Shown one piece after another: positions 53,662 through 61,987 of a DNA stretch of 64,000 nt (its first letter is position 1; each line of letters begins with the position of its first letter). Source of the DNA: CAILZL01 sp963748005 (GTDB taxonomy: Bacteria; Pseudomonadota; Gammaproteobacteria; Steroidobacterales; Steroidobacteraceae); the NCBI GenBank assembly GCA_963748005.1, contig CAVVHH010000003.1, forward strand, positions 682,001 through 746,000, in the 5' to 3' direction. The notes beneath the pieces were generated by a model, which did not search any database, was not told the DNA's origin, and worked only from the letters and a program-made list of their open reading frames with translations. The position numbers and the translations under genes were made by a program.

Positions 53662-55706
53662 CCGCCAAACCCCAGTTCGATTTTGCGCAACACGTCAATT
53701 TCATCGCGTAATCTGGCGGCATCTTCAAACTCCAGATTGCGCGCGTATTGATACATCTCCGCTTCCAGTTTCTTGATGAGCTTGAGCGCCTGCTGCGGGC
53801 TCATGGCGCGATAGTCGGCACGCGACTCAGCCACTTTCAATCGTTTGCCATCGCGTTTGTCGCGCTTGCTGTCGCTGCTGCCACGCGCCCCTTCCATGAC
53901 GTCGGTAATCGCTTTCGTAATACCGCGCGGCGTGATGCCGTGCTCAAGGTTGTATTCAATCTGCCTGGCGCGTCGTCTTTGCGTTTCCGCCAGCGCGCGT
54001 TCCATCGAGCCGGTGATGCGATCCGCATACAGAATGGCGCGGCCATTGAGGTTACGCGCTGCACGGCCGATGGTCTGAATCAGCGAACTCTCCGAACGCA
54101 GAAAACCTTCCTTGTCGGCGTCGAGAATCGCCACCAGCGACACTTCCGGCATGTCCAGACCTTCGCGCAGCAGGTTGATACCCACCAGCGCATCGAACTT
54201 GCCGAGGCGCAGATCGCGAATAATCTCGGTGCGCTCAACGGTTTCAATATCCGAGTGCAGGTAACGCACCTTCACGCCATGCTCATCGAGGTACTCGGTG
54301 AGATCTTCCGCCATACGCTTGGTGAGTGTCGTCACCAGCACGCGCTCCTTGCGCTCGACACGCAGATTGATCTCGGACAACACATCGTCCACCTGCGTGC
54401 GCACCGGACGAATCTCCACTTCCGGATCGACCAGTCCGGTAGGACGCACTACCTGCTCCACCACCTGTCCCTGATGTGCACGTTCGTAGTGGCTGGGAGT
54501 GGCCGAGACACAGATCATCTGCGGCGCCAGGCGTTCCCACTCTTCGAACTTCAACGGCCGGTTGTCCAGCGCCGACGGCAGACGAAACCCGTATTCCACC
54601 AGCGTTTCCTTGCGCGAACGATCGCCTTTGTACATGGCGCCCAGCTGCGGAATGGTCTGATGACTTTCATCTACGATCAACAATGCATCCGCAGGCAGGT
54701 AGTCGTACAAGCACGGTGGCGGTTCACCCGCTGCGCGACCCGACAGATAACGCGAGTAGTTTTCGATGCCGGCGCAGTAGCCCATCTCCTGCATCATTTC
54801 CAGATCGAAACGCGTACGCTGCTCAAGGCGCTGCGCTTCCACCAATTTGCCCGATGCATTCAATTCCTTCAGGCGCTCGCTCAACTCGTCGCGAATCTCG
54901 TCCACCGCTTTGATCAGTCGTTCCTTGGGGGTGACGTAGTGACTCGACGGATACACCGTGGCCCGCTGCACCTTGCGCAGCACTTCTCCAGTGAGTGGAT
55001 CAAACCATTGCAGGCTGTCGATTTCCTCGTCAAACAATTCCACGCGCAATGCCTGACGCTCTGATTCGGCCGGAAAAATATCAATCAGATCGCCACGCAC
55101 GCGGTACGTGCCCTGGCTCAGATCAATTTCATTGCGTTTGTACTGCATATCCGCCAGCCGCCGCAGCATTTTGCGCTGATCGAATTTGTCGCCCCTGGCC
55201 AGGTGCAACATCATCGACATATAGGCCTCGGGATCACCCAGACCGTAGATGGCCGACACCGTCGCCACAATGATCGAGTCCGGTCGTTCCAGTAACGCCT
55301 TGGTGGCCGACAAACGCATCTGCTCAATGTGCTCGTTGATGGACGCATCCTTCTCGATAAAGGTGTCCGACGACGGCACATAGGCTTCCGGTTGGTAGTA
55401 GTCGTAATACGAGACGAAGTACTCCACCGAATTGTCGGGGAAAAATTCACGAAACTCGCCATACAGCTGCGCCGCCAGCGTCTTGTTATGCGCCAGCACC
55501 AGCGCCGGACGCTGCACCCGCTGAATGACATTGGCGATGGTGAAAGTCTTGCCTGACCCGGTTACACCCAGCAGCGTCTGGCACGACAGTCCCGACTCCA
55601 GCCCCTCGACCAGCTTGGCAATGGCCTGCGGCTGATCACCGGCCGGGGGGAATTCGGCCTGCAGGCGAAACGGCGCAGCGGTTTTGGACAGAATCGGACG
55701 GGGCAT
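53658..55706 (-). CDS. uvrB: Excinuclease ABC subunit B
   Basis: A 682-residue helicase-like damage-recognition subunit of nucleotide excision repair. Visible are Walker A GVTGSGKTFT, the beta-hairpin YYDYYQPEAYVPSSDTFIEKD, Walker B LLIVDESHQT, helicase motif QTIGRAARN, and the C-terminal UVR domain (IKKLEAEMYQYARNLEFEDAARLRDEI) that binds UvrC. Full length. It is divergent from an aminotransferase gene, with a palindromic repeat in between. Confidence 0.97.
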   Translation of the reverse strand: MPRPILSKTAAPFRLQAEFPPAGDQPQAIAKLVEGLESGLSCQTLLGVTGSGKTFTIANVIQRVQRPALVLAHNKTLAAQLYGEFREFFPDNSVEYFVSYYDYYQPEAYVPSSDTFIEKDASINEHIEQMRLSATKALLERPDSIIVATVSAIYGLGDPEAYMSMMLHLARGDKFDQRKMLRRLADMQYKRNEIDLSQGTYRVRGDLIDIFPAESERQALRVELFDEEIDSLQWFDPLTGEVLRKVQRATVYPSSHYVTPKERLIKAVDEIRDELSERLKELNASGKLVEAQRLEQRTRFDLEMMQEMGYCAGIENYSRYLSGRAAGEPPPCLYDYLPADALLIVDESHQTIPQLGAMYKGDRSRKETLVEYGFRLPSALDNRPLKFEEWERLAPQMICVSATPSHYERAHQGQVVEQVVRPTGLVDPEVEIRPVRTQVDDVLSEINLRVERKERVLVTTLTKRMAEDLTEYLDEHGVKVRYLHSDIETVERTEIIRDLRLGKFDALVGINLLREGLDMPEVSLVAILDADKEGFLRSESSLIQTIGRAARNLNGRAILYADRITGSMERALAETQRRRARQIEYNLEHGITPRGITKAITDVMEGARGSSDSKRDKRDGKRLKVAESRADYRAMSPQQALKLIKKLEAEMYQYARNLEFEDAARLRDEIDVLRKIELGFGG

Positions 55707-55763
55707 GGGGGTATTTATGCTGAATCAGACCGTCAATCATAGGGGAATGGCGGGTAAATGCCT

Positions 55764-55820
55764 GTAGGTCACGTTTTCACCCGGCATCCGAAAAAGAAGA
55801 CGGTTTAAAACACGACCTAC
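55764..55820. repeat. Palindromic repeat, GTAGGTC family
   Basis: Arms GTAGGTCACGTTTT and AAAACACGACCTAC match at 12 of 14 positions, with a CCCGG-containing centre. It lies between the divergent uvrB and aminotransferase starts, so it may sit within a promoter. Confidence 0.65.
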
Positions 55821-55909
55821 CGCTACCGCCGCAATGGAATACTTGGACCACAGACCCTAAAATGCACGCCCTTTTACCCGCCTGCCCCTTCACCAAAAGG
55901 TGCCTCACT

Positions 55910-57100
55910 TTGAGCGTTGCTGTTTCCAGGCGCGTCCAGCGCGTCAAGCCCTCGCCCACCCTCGCCCTGACCAGTCGCGTTTTCCAGCTCAAAGCGGAAG
56001 GCAAGGACATCATCGGTCTGGGCGCCGGCGAGCCGGACTTTGATACCCCGGTGCACGTTGCCGACGCCGGCGTTGACGCCATTCGCAAGGGATTTACCCG
56101 CTACACCGCGGTCGAAGGCACGGCAGAGCTGAAGGACGCCATCATTGCCAAGTTCAAGCGCGACAACCGCATCGAGTACCAGCGCAACCAGATTCTGGCT
56201 TCCAATGGCGGCAAGCAGGCCATTTTCAATCTGATCATGGCGGTCATCGATTCGGGCGATGAAGTGATCATTCCAGCCCCGTACTGGGTGTCATACCCCG
56301 ACATGGTGGAGCTGGCCGATGGCACACCCGTAATGCCCTATGCCGGCCTGGAACAGGGCTACAAGATCACGCCTGCGCAGCTGCAAGCCGCCATCACGCC
56401 CAAAACCAAGTTGTTCATCCTCAACAGCCCGAGTAACCCGACGGGCGCGGCCTACACCGCGGCTGATCTGAAAGCGCTGGGCGAAGTGCTCAAGAAACAT
56501 CCGCGCATCATCATCTGCTGCGATGACATCTACGAACCCATATTCTGGGGCAACGAACCCTTCTCCAGCCTGCTCACCGTCGTGCCCGAGCTATATGACC
56601 GTACCGTCACCGTCAACGGTGTTTCCAAGTCATACGCCATGACCGGCTGGCGCCTGGGTTACTGCGGCGGCCCGGTGGACATCGTCACCGCCATGACCAC
56701 CATTCAGGGCCAGAGCACCTCGAATCCATCGTCGATCTCACAGAAGGCTGCGACCGCGGCACTCAACGGCGACCAGACCTGTGTGCAGGAAATGAACAAG
56801 CACTTCAAAGCACGTCACGACTTCTTCGTCGATGGCCTGAACAAGCTGCCGGGCGTTACCTGCCTGCCCGCGTCCGGCGCGTTTTATGCCTTCGCCAATG
56901 TCGAAGCTGCAATGAAGCTGATCGGCGTCAAGGATGATAACGCCTTCGCCGAATACCTGCTCACCGAAGGTGGTGTGGCGGTGGTGCCAGGCTCCGGCTT
57001 CGGTGCGCCGGGTCACATGCGTCTGTCATTCGCATGCAGCATGGAAACGCTGGCCGAAGCGCTCAAACGCATGGACAAAGCGCTGCGTAAAGCCATGTAA
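55910..57100 (+). CDS. Aspartate aminotransferase, class I PLP enzyme (subgroup Ib)
   Basis: A 396-residue transaminase. The family-typical opening SVAVSRRVQRVKPSPTLA indicates a TTG start at 55910 (AAAAGG 9 nt upstream) rather than the ATG at 55862. Motifs: GLGAGEPDFDTP, ASNGGKQAIFN, PAPYWVSYPDM, NSPSNPTGAAYT, DDIYEP, PLP lysine in NGVSKSYAMTGWRLGY, and the substrate Arg in MRLSFACS. It interconverts aspartate/oxaloacetate and glutamate/2-oxoglutarate. A different class I enzyme is encoded at 61988-63190. Confidence 0.92.
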   Translation: MSVAVSRRVQRVKPSPTLALTSRVFQLKAEGKDIIGLGAGEPDFDTPVHVADAGVDAIRKGFTRYTAVEGTAELKDAIIAKFKRDNRIEYQRNQILASNGGKQAIFNLIMAVIDSGDEVIIPAPYWVSYPDMVELADGTPVMPYAGLEQGYKITPAQLQAAITPKTKLFILNSPSNPTGAAYTAADLKALGEVLKKHPRIIICCDDIYEPIFWGNEPFSSLLTVVPELYDRTVTVNGVSKSYAMTGWRLGYCGGPVDIVTAMTTIQGQSTSNPSSISQKAATAALNGDQTCVQEMNKHFKARHDFFVDGLNKLPGVTCLPASGAFYAFANVEAAMKLIGVKDDNAFAEYLLTEGGVAVVPGSGFGAPGHMRLSFACSMETLAEALKRMDKALRKAM

Positions 57101-57240
57101 GCGCACAGTTAAGTGTTGATTCAAGAAGGGACGCTTTTTCACTAAAAGCACGCCCATTTTCTTGACACTGCCACACTCATTCCGCACAATCGCGCGCCTT
57201 CGATAGCTGGAGCCCCGCGTTCTGCGGACTCCATGGGTAT

Positions 57241-57315
57241 TCCCCGGTAGCTCAGTGGTAGAGCGACGGACTGTTAATCCGTTGGTCGGCGGTTCGAATC
57301 CGTCCCGGGGAGCCA
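57241..57315 (+). tRNA. tRNA-Asn (anticodon GTT)
   Basis: A 75-nt cloverleaf: acceptor TCCCCGG/CCGGGGA, anticodon loop CTGTTAA, T arm GGCGGTTCGAATCCGTC, encoded CCA. The second IS copy begins 9 bp beyond its 3' end. Confidence 0.96.
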
Positions 57316-57324
57316 TTTAAACCT

Positions 57325-58618
57325 GGTCCATTCCGGACACATGGGTAACGGTTTATACCGGAGACATGGGTGACACTTTAGCAGCGAAGGGATTCTCTGC
57401 ACATTCCACCCGCCCTGTCTCGTGATCGAAGAACCCTAAGTCATAGTGCATGAAGGTTACGAGCCATATTTTTTCGCTGACCTCCTTGATGCCGACATTT
57501 TGTCCGGCGAAGACCTGGCTGAGGTTGATTTTCCTGCGGCCAATGCAGATGCGGCCACAGGTGGTGACCGTGATCGTGCGGTCGTGCAAGGGGTAGTTCA
57601 GCTCGCCTACGCCTTGATAGGGCCGCGGCGACGGGCTGTAAAGCTCTGCCGGATACTTCATACCCAACGCCTGGTGTGGACGCTCGAAGTTGTACTGGTG
57701 CGTGAAGTGATCGAACTTGGCTTGCTGCTGGAGGAAGTTTCTGCCGGCCGGGCGAGTGGCTTCTTTTTTCAAAGTCAGATGCATCCGCTCATGCCGGCCG
57801 TTTTGTTGAGGGTTGCCGGGTTGGATGCGTTCGATGCCGATCCCCAGTCGCAACCACCATACGGAGAGCTTGCTCAAGCCAAAAAAGGCACTGCGGCTGG
57901 CGAACGGCACGCCATTGTCGGTGCGAATGGCCAAGGGCAGTCCGAAGTCCTTAAATGCACGCTCAAATACAGTGAAAGCGTAGGTTTCTTGAGTGGTGCT
58001 GAGGGCGTCACAACACAGCAGGTACCGGCTGGCGAAGTCGGTAATGGTCAGCGGATAGCAGTAGCGTCGGTCGGTGAGCATGAACTCGCCCTTGAAGTCT
58101 GCGCACCATAAAGCGTTAGGCACTGCGGGATGCGCCAGCGCGGTCCCCTGCGCTTTGTAACGCGGCCTGCGTCCTCGACTGACCAAGCCATGTCGATCCA
58201 GGATGGCATGTACAGTGCTGATGGCCGGCACAGACAGATCGCTGTGGCAACGTTTGAGCTTCTCGCGGATCTTCGGCGCACCCCAGCTGGGATATTCCTT
58301 TTTGAGCTGGACGATGCGCTTCTCGATCTGGAAAGGCAGGCGATTGGCGTGCCGAGAGGGCCTGCGGGAGCGGTCGTTCAACCCCTGCAAGCCGCAGTCT
58401 TTATAGCGCGAGAAAATCTTGTAGCCGGTTTTACGGGAGATATCGAACTCGCGGCACAAGGCCGCCATCTTCTCCCCATCCAGCAATCGGGCCACGAAAC
58501 GCATTCGCTCATCCATTCTGCAACACTCCCGCCATGGCATTTGCGTGTCTCCCGCAAAGGCCTGAAAGTGTTACCTATGTGCTCGGAACGATGTGTAACC
58601 TATGTGCCCGAAAGCACA
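57325..58618 (-). mobile_element. IS481-family-type insertion sequence, copy 2
   Basis: A 1294 bp element, inverted relative to copy 1 at 9566-10859. Protein and opposite-strand frames are identical between the copies, so the nucleotide sequences must be nearly or fully identical. CCT is present immediately on both sides (57322-57324 and 58619-58621), a possible 3 bp target duplication. The right flank is the small hairpin CCTGATTTTTCAGG, which the insertion probably disrupted. The transposase 3' end faces the tRNA-Asn 3' end. Confidence 0.92.
57353..58540 (-). CDS. IS481-type DDE transposase, copy 2
   Basis: A 395-residue transposase, identical in protein sequence to that at 9644-10831, with catalytic D148, D208 and E251. 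It is intact and probably functional. The flanking ends carry the same paired ACATRGGTNAC motifs. Two identical copies about 47 kb apart in inverted orientation could also mediate inversion of the DNA between them. Confidence 0.95.
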   Translation of the reverse strand: MPWRECCRMDERMRFVARLLDGEKMAALCREFDISRKTGYKIFSRYKDCGLQGLNDRSRRPSRHANRLPFQIEKRIVQLKKEYPSWGAPKIREKLKRCHSDLSVPAISTVHAILDRHGLVSRGRRPRYKAQGTALAHPAVPNALWCADFKGEFMLTDRRYCYPLTITDFASRYLLCCDALSTTQETYAFTVFERAFKDFGLPLAIRTDNGVPFASRSAFFGLSKLSVWWLRLGIGIERIQPGNPQQNGRHERMHLTLKKEATRPAGRNFLQQQAKFDHFTHQYNFERPHQALGMKYPAELYSPSPRPYQGVGELNYPLHDRTITVTTCGRICIGRRKINLSQVFAGQNVGIKEVSEKIWLVTFMHYDLGFFDHETGRVECAENPFAAKVSPMSPV

Positions 58619-58900
58619 CCTGATTTTTCAGGCATTTCGGCAAATCAATCAAGTTGACTTTTGGGTCTGGAACACATGCACATGTATGTGTCCACCAGTG
58701 ATCTGCCGATAACGATAAATATTCTTTGGCAGAACTCGGGTATCTGGCAAAGACTGCCGAGCTGAGCAGCAAACTGGAGACTTCCCACTGTAAGTGGCGG
58801 AGCAAAACAGTTGATGCGTTGCCGTACAGCTGGAAATTGCTTATCGGAATTTCGCTACCGCTCTAAACGCGGCAGCTTGGCCGTTCGGTGGCCGAAGGCT

Positions 58901-59485
58901 CTACTGGCTCGACAGCTGCAATCTGCTGGCGCGCTCGACTCCGTCGGCGCCCGGGCGAGTAACGCTTCCGACAGCGACACCCGGTTTCAACACACTGTGA
59001 TCCAGTGGATCGGAAACCACCACGGGCACGCCGGGAGCGACAACAAGATGGCGTGCCCCGCCTGGATACGTCACTTCGAGTTCCACTCCATTGGCCGTCC
59101 TGGTGGCGCTCTTCACGGTGCCATGGGTCATCATGTTGGGATTGGTTGCTGAAACGACATGCGTGCCTTCTTCGGGCTGGTAACCGGGCTCCAGAATGCG
59201 CACTTCCGTCGACTTGCCCGTGGTGGCATCGACGGGCACATTTTGCGTAGCCACAAAGCTGCCGGCCTTGATTGCATCAGCATCGACTTTACGGTCGATT
59301 GATACTGTCCAGCCCGGGGTCATTTGCACGACAAACGTCTTGCCATCCTTGTCACTAAGGGTGACGGTATCGCCGGCCACACTGACCAGCGTCCCCGAGA
59401 AGCGCTGCGGCGATCTGGGCACCTGAGCAAAGCAGAGAGCCGGAATGGTGAGAAGCACGGCGATGCGCAGCAATGATCTGATCAT
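58901..59485 (-). CDS. Exported beta-rich protein, DUF5666-like
   Basis: A 194-residue protein with signal peptide 1-20 (MIRSLLRIAVLLTIPALCFA). The start is the ATG at 59485 after GGAG; the much longer frame upstream is non-coding. Repeated short beta units such as RFSGTLVSVAGDTVTLSDKDGKTFVV and HGTVKSATRTANGVELEVTYPGG suggest OB-like or DUF5666 folds, an uncertain call. Function is unknown. It is the last gene of the small minus-strand group with the B3-type protein. Confidence 0.65.
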   Translation of the reverse strand: MIRSLLRIAVLLTIPALCFAQVPRSPQRFSGTLVSVAGDTVTLSDKDGKTFVVQMTPGWTVSIDRKVDADAIKAGSFVATQNVPVDATTGKSTEVRILEPGYQPEEGTHVVSATNPNMMTHGTVKSATRTANGVELEVTYPGGARHLVVAPGVPVVVSDPLDHSVLKPGVAVGSVTRPGADGVERASRLQLSSQ

Positions 59486-59700
59486 TTTATTTTCTCCGTG
59501 ACGCTTGTAATGCCCACAACTGAGTGACAGCAGGCAAGTGATGCAAGAGGTTCCCGGCTTGATTTGAAGAGATTCTTGCTGCAACACGCACGTGCTCAGG
59601 CTGAGCTGCTGCGACCTTATCAAAGACACGGCAGATTCTTCAAGAAATTTGGGTAATACGCAATTTGGCTGCGCAGATAGCAAATTTATCGCCGCCAGAC

Positions 59701-60720
59701 TTATTCCCTGTAGCCGTCCCGCGCCAGCGAGAAGCGCACGCATTCTTCCTGAATGCCCAGGTAGTTCTGATACTGCACAGCGCCCAGCACATATGGATTG
59801 GGATCCCGCGGGCGGCGATACAGCAATTGTTCCATCCGCTCCAGGCCCTCGTCGTTCAGCGGATGATTGCCGATCTGGGCGTCCACGCCCGCGGCCTTGG
59901 TAATTGCGCGCCACCGGACCAGCGACGCGACCTGCGCGCGTTTGGCTTCGACTGTACGGGGCAGGCCGACGCCGCCGTAGAATCCGACGAGATGTTTCTG
60001 GCCCCGGTCAGTTACCGGAATGATTGTCGAGACCGTGCCGGCTGTATGCCCGGGCGTCACGTAAAACCTCACCGCCGTGTCACCGAACATCATTGTCTGT
60101 CCGTCGGTGATGGTGATGCCCCGCTTCGGCGGCGCCGCAACGCCGGGCCGGGACTGGAACTGCTCCATGGCCTTCCAGTCGATATCCGACGAGATGGTTT
60201 TGGCGCCATAGGATTTCTGGAACCAGGATGCACCACCGAAGTGATCGGCATGGGCATGGGTGACGACGACCCATTTTACGTCCTTTGGGTCCAACCCCAT
60301 CGCCTGCAGACCCGGCTCGATAATTTCACGCGCTTCAGCTTCGTTATTGAGCGTATCGAAAAGGACGATACCTGCCGTCGTCTGCATCGCCCACGCACTA
60401 ACAGCCATCTGACCGACGTAATAGAGGTTGTCAAAAACCTTTGTGGCCTGAAGCAGGCCATCGTATTGCTCGGCGTTGACACGCGGCCGGTATTTTGGAT
60501 CGGTGATGCAGCGCAGTGTGAAGTCGGCAAACAGATCGCCCACTGCATAGGCGCGTGCCTTGTGAAAATGCTCGATGGCTGCGGCCTTGTCCTCGTTTGG
60601 GAACTCTGCGGCCTTCGGCCATTGAGAGATTGGCCTGACTGCCTCCTGGGCCGATGCACCGGCAATCAGCAACAGCGCGTACAAGGCCGCTGCCACGGTC
60701 TGCACAGAGTGTGATGCCAT
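59701..60720 (-). CDS. Exported subclass B3-type metallo-beta-lactamase-fold protein (second)
   Basis: A 339-residue protein with signal peptide 1-24 (ALYALLLIAGASAQ). Zinc ligands: HAHADH (155-160), H225 in VTPGHTAG, H286 in GNHPLND. It shares with the protein at 23612-24628 the strand AGIVLFDTLNN, the WVVVTHAHADHFGG block and PVTD-G, and is clearly related. The extra N-terminal helix region (residues 45-90) is longer than in typical B3 enzymes. Substrate unknown; lactone or ester hydrolysis is as likely as beta-lactam cleavage. Confidence 0.82.
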   Translation of the reverse strand: MASHSVQTVAAALYALLLIAGASAQEAVRPISQWPKAAEFPNEDKAAAIEHFHKARAYAVGDLFADFTLRCITDPKYRPRVNAEQYDGLLQATKVFDNLYYVGQMAVSAWAMQTTAGIVLFDTLNNEAEAREIIEPGLQAMGLDPKDVKWVVVTHAHADHFGGASWFQKSYGAKTISSDIDWKAMEQFQSRPGVAAPPKRGITITDGQTMMFGDTAVRFYVTPGHTAGTVSTIIPVTDRGQKHLVGFYGGVGLPRTVEAKRAQVASLVRWRAITKAAGVDAQIGNHPLNDEGLERMEQLLYRRPRDPNPYVLGAVQYQNYLGIQEECVRFSLARDGYRE

Positions 60721-60756
60721 CGCGTTCTCCCTTTGCCGAAAATCAATCACCCAGCT

Positions 60757-61248
60757 TCAATCCAGTTGAGCGCATTCGACGGACTTGCCGCACAGGTCGG
60801 CGACAACTGCAACCACCAGTTTGTGATCCTCCCGCTCAGGAAGACCGGACACAGTTGCCGTACCAACGCAGCCAACGCCATCGACTCGAATCGGAATACT
60901 GCCGCCATGAGTAGCGTAGTCGCGAAGGGCCAGTCCCATCTTCTGCTCCAGAGTCTTACCTTCCTTGGCAAGTGAACGCCCTATAGCGTAGGAACTACGT
61001 TGCAGGAGTTCCACCGTGTTGCGCTTGCGGCGTGCCCAGTCGGCGTTTGCGGGTGTAGTGCCCGGCATCGCATGGAAGAACACCGTCTCGCGCCCCAGCC
61101 GGATTTCAATCGCAATGGCCATGCCGCGCGCTTCAGCCATGGCTCTCAGGCGTGTGCCCAGCTCCCAGGCCGTTGCCTGATCAAAGCGCGTGAAGGTAAG
61201 CAGGCGTTCTTGTTCTGCCAGAATCGCAATATCACCATCAAGATCCAT
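60757..61248 (-). CDS. UPF0303 / HbpS-like heme-binding-fold protein
   Basis: A 163-residue cytoplasmic protein of the GlcG/HbpS (DUF336) superfamily, UPF0303 branch: AWELGTRLRAMAEARGMAIAIEIRLG, FFHAMPGTTPANADWARRKRNTVELL, and GGSIPIRVDGVGCVGTATVSGLPEREDH. The branch is poorly characterised; some relatives bind or degrade heme. The ATG at 61248 is chosen over one two codons earlier. It lies 36 bp upstream of the B3-type gene on the same strand and may be co-transcribed. Confidence 0.85.
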   Translation of the reverse strand: MDLDGDIAILAEQERLLTFTRFDQATAWELGTRLRAMAEARGMAIAIEIRLGRETVFFHAMPGTTPANADWARRKRNTVELLQRSSYAIGRSLAKEGKTLEQKMGLALRDYATHGGSIPIRVDGVGCVGTATVSGLPEREDHKLVVAVVADLCGKSVECAQLD

Positions 61249-61449
61249 ACGCACCCCTCAATGTAGAACGTCCGCTTCAATGCCCGCCACTGGATTGGAG
61301 TTTAGCCAAACTGACAGAGCCTGGCCCAGAAATCAGCTTTGCACATGAGCCACTTCTGCAGAACACTCAGTCCGCCGGCTGGCATAGAATGCCGGTGCGG
61401 AGATCCCATTCCTGATAGACAGGCCAGACCGGCCAAACAAGAGGGTTCC

Positions 61450-61926
61450 ATGAAAAACTGGGGAATAATTGTCTCGCTATGCATGTTTGCCATGGCCGCC
61501 GGGGCAGCCGACGACCCGCAGACGGGACACTGGAAAATGGACCTGGTCAAATCAAAATACGTCACTGCCACGCCACCGCAAAGTTCTGAGGTCACCGTTA
61601 CGCCGTATGGAAAAGACGGTGTAAGCCTCACTGTTAACCAGGTAACCGCCAAGGGGGATAAGCTGGTCATTCAGTACAGCGCCGAGTACGACGGCAAGCC
61701 CTATCCGAGAACTGAAACTGGCCCGGGCGCGATGACGGGAGTAACCGTCTCACTCAGGCGCATTGACGCCCAGACCGTTGAGCGCATCGTCTATCTGGCT
61801 GGCAAGCCGATAGGCACCGAGACTTGGGCTATTTCCAAAGACGGCAAAACACGGACCGTCACCCAATCGGGTACGGATGCACAAGGCAAGCCAATAAACA
61901 ACTTGCAGGTCTACCTGAAGCAGTAG
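61450..61926 (+). CDS. Small secreted protein, GxWxxN family (member 3)
   Basis: A 158-residue protein with signal peptide 1-19 (MKNWGIIVSLCMFAMAAGAA). The mature start TGHWKMDLVKSKYV and the end WAISKDGKTRTVTQSGTDAQGKPINNLQVYLKQ match the ends of the island proteins at 20482 and 22965, though the middle is shorter and lacks the cysteine pair. The ATG at 61450 follows GAGGG. Function unknown. It is divergent from the HbpS-like gene. Confidence 0.68.
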   Translation: MKNWGIIVSLCMFAMAAGAADDPQTGHWKMDLVKSKYVTATPPQSSEVTVTPYGKDGVSLTVNQVTAKGDKLVIQYSAEYDGKPYPRTETGPGAMTGVTVSLRRIDAQTVERIVYLAGKPIGTETWAISKDGKTRTVTQSGTDAQGKPINNLQVYLKQ

Positions 61927-61987
61927 CGTGCGTCGGCAGATTCACTGCGCTGAGAGCCTCATACTCTCAGCACCAGTCACCATCCAG

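Noticed and set aside
53748..55064. 438-codon frame opposite uvrB
   Set aside because: It is antisense to a conserved gene, rich in residues that mirror the sense codons, with no family features.
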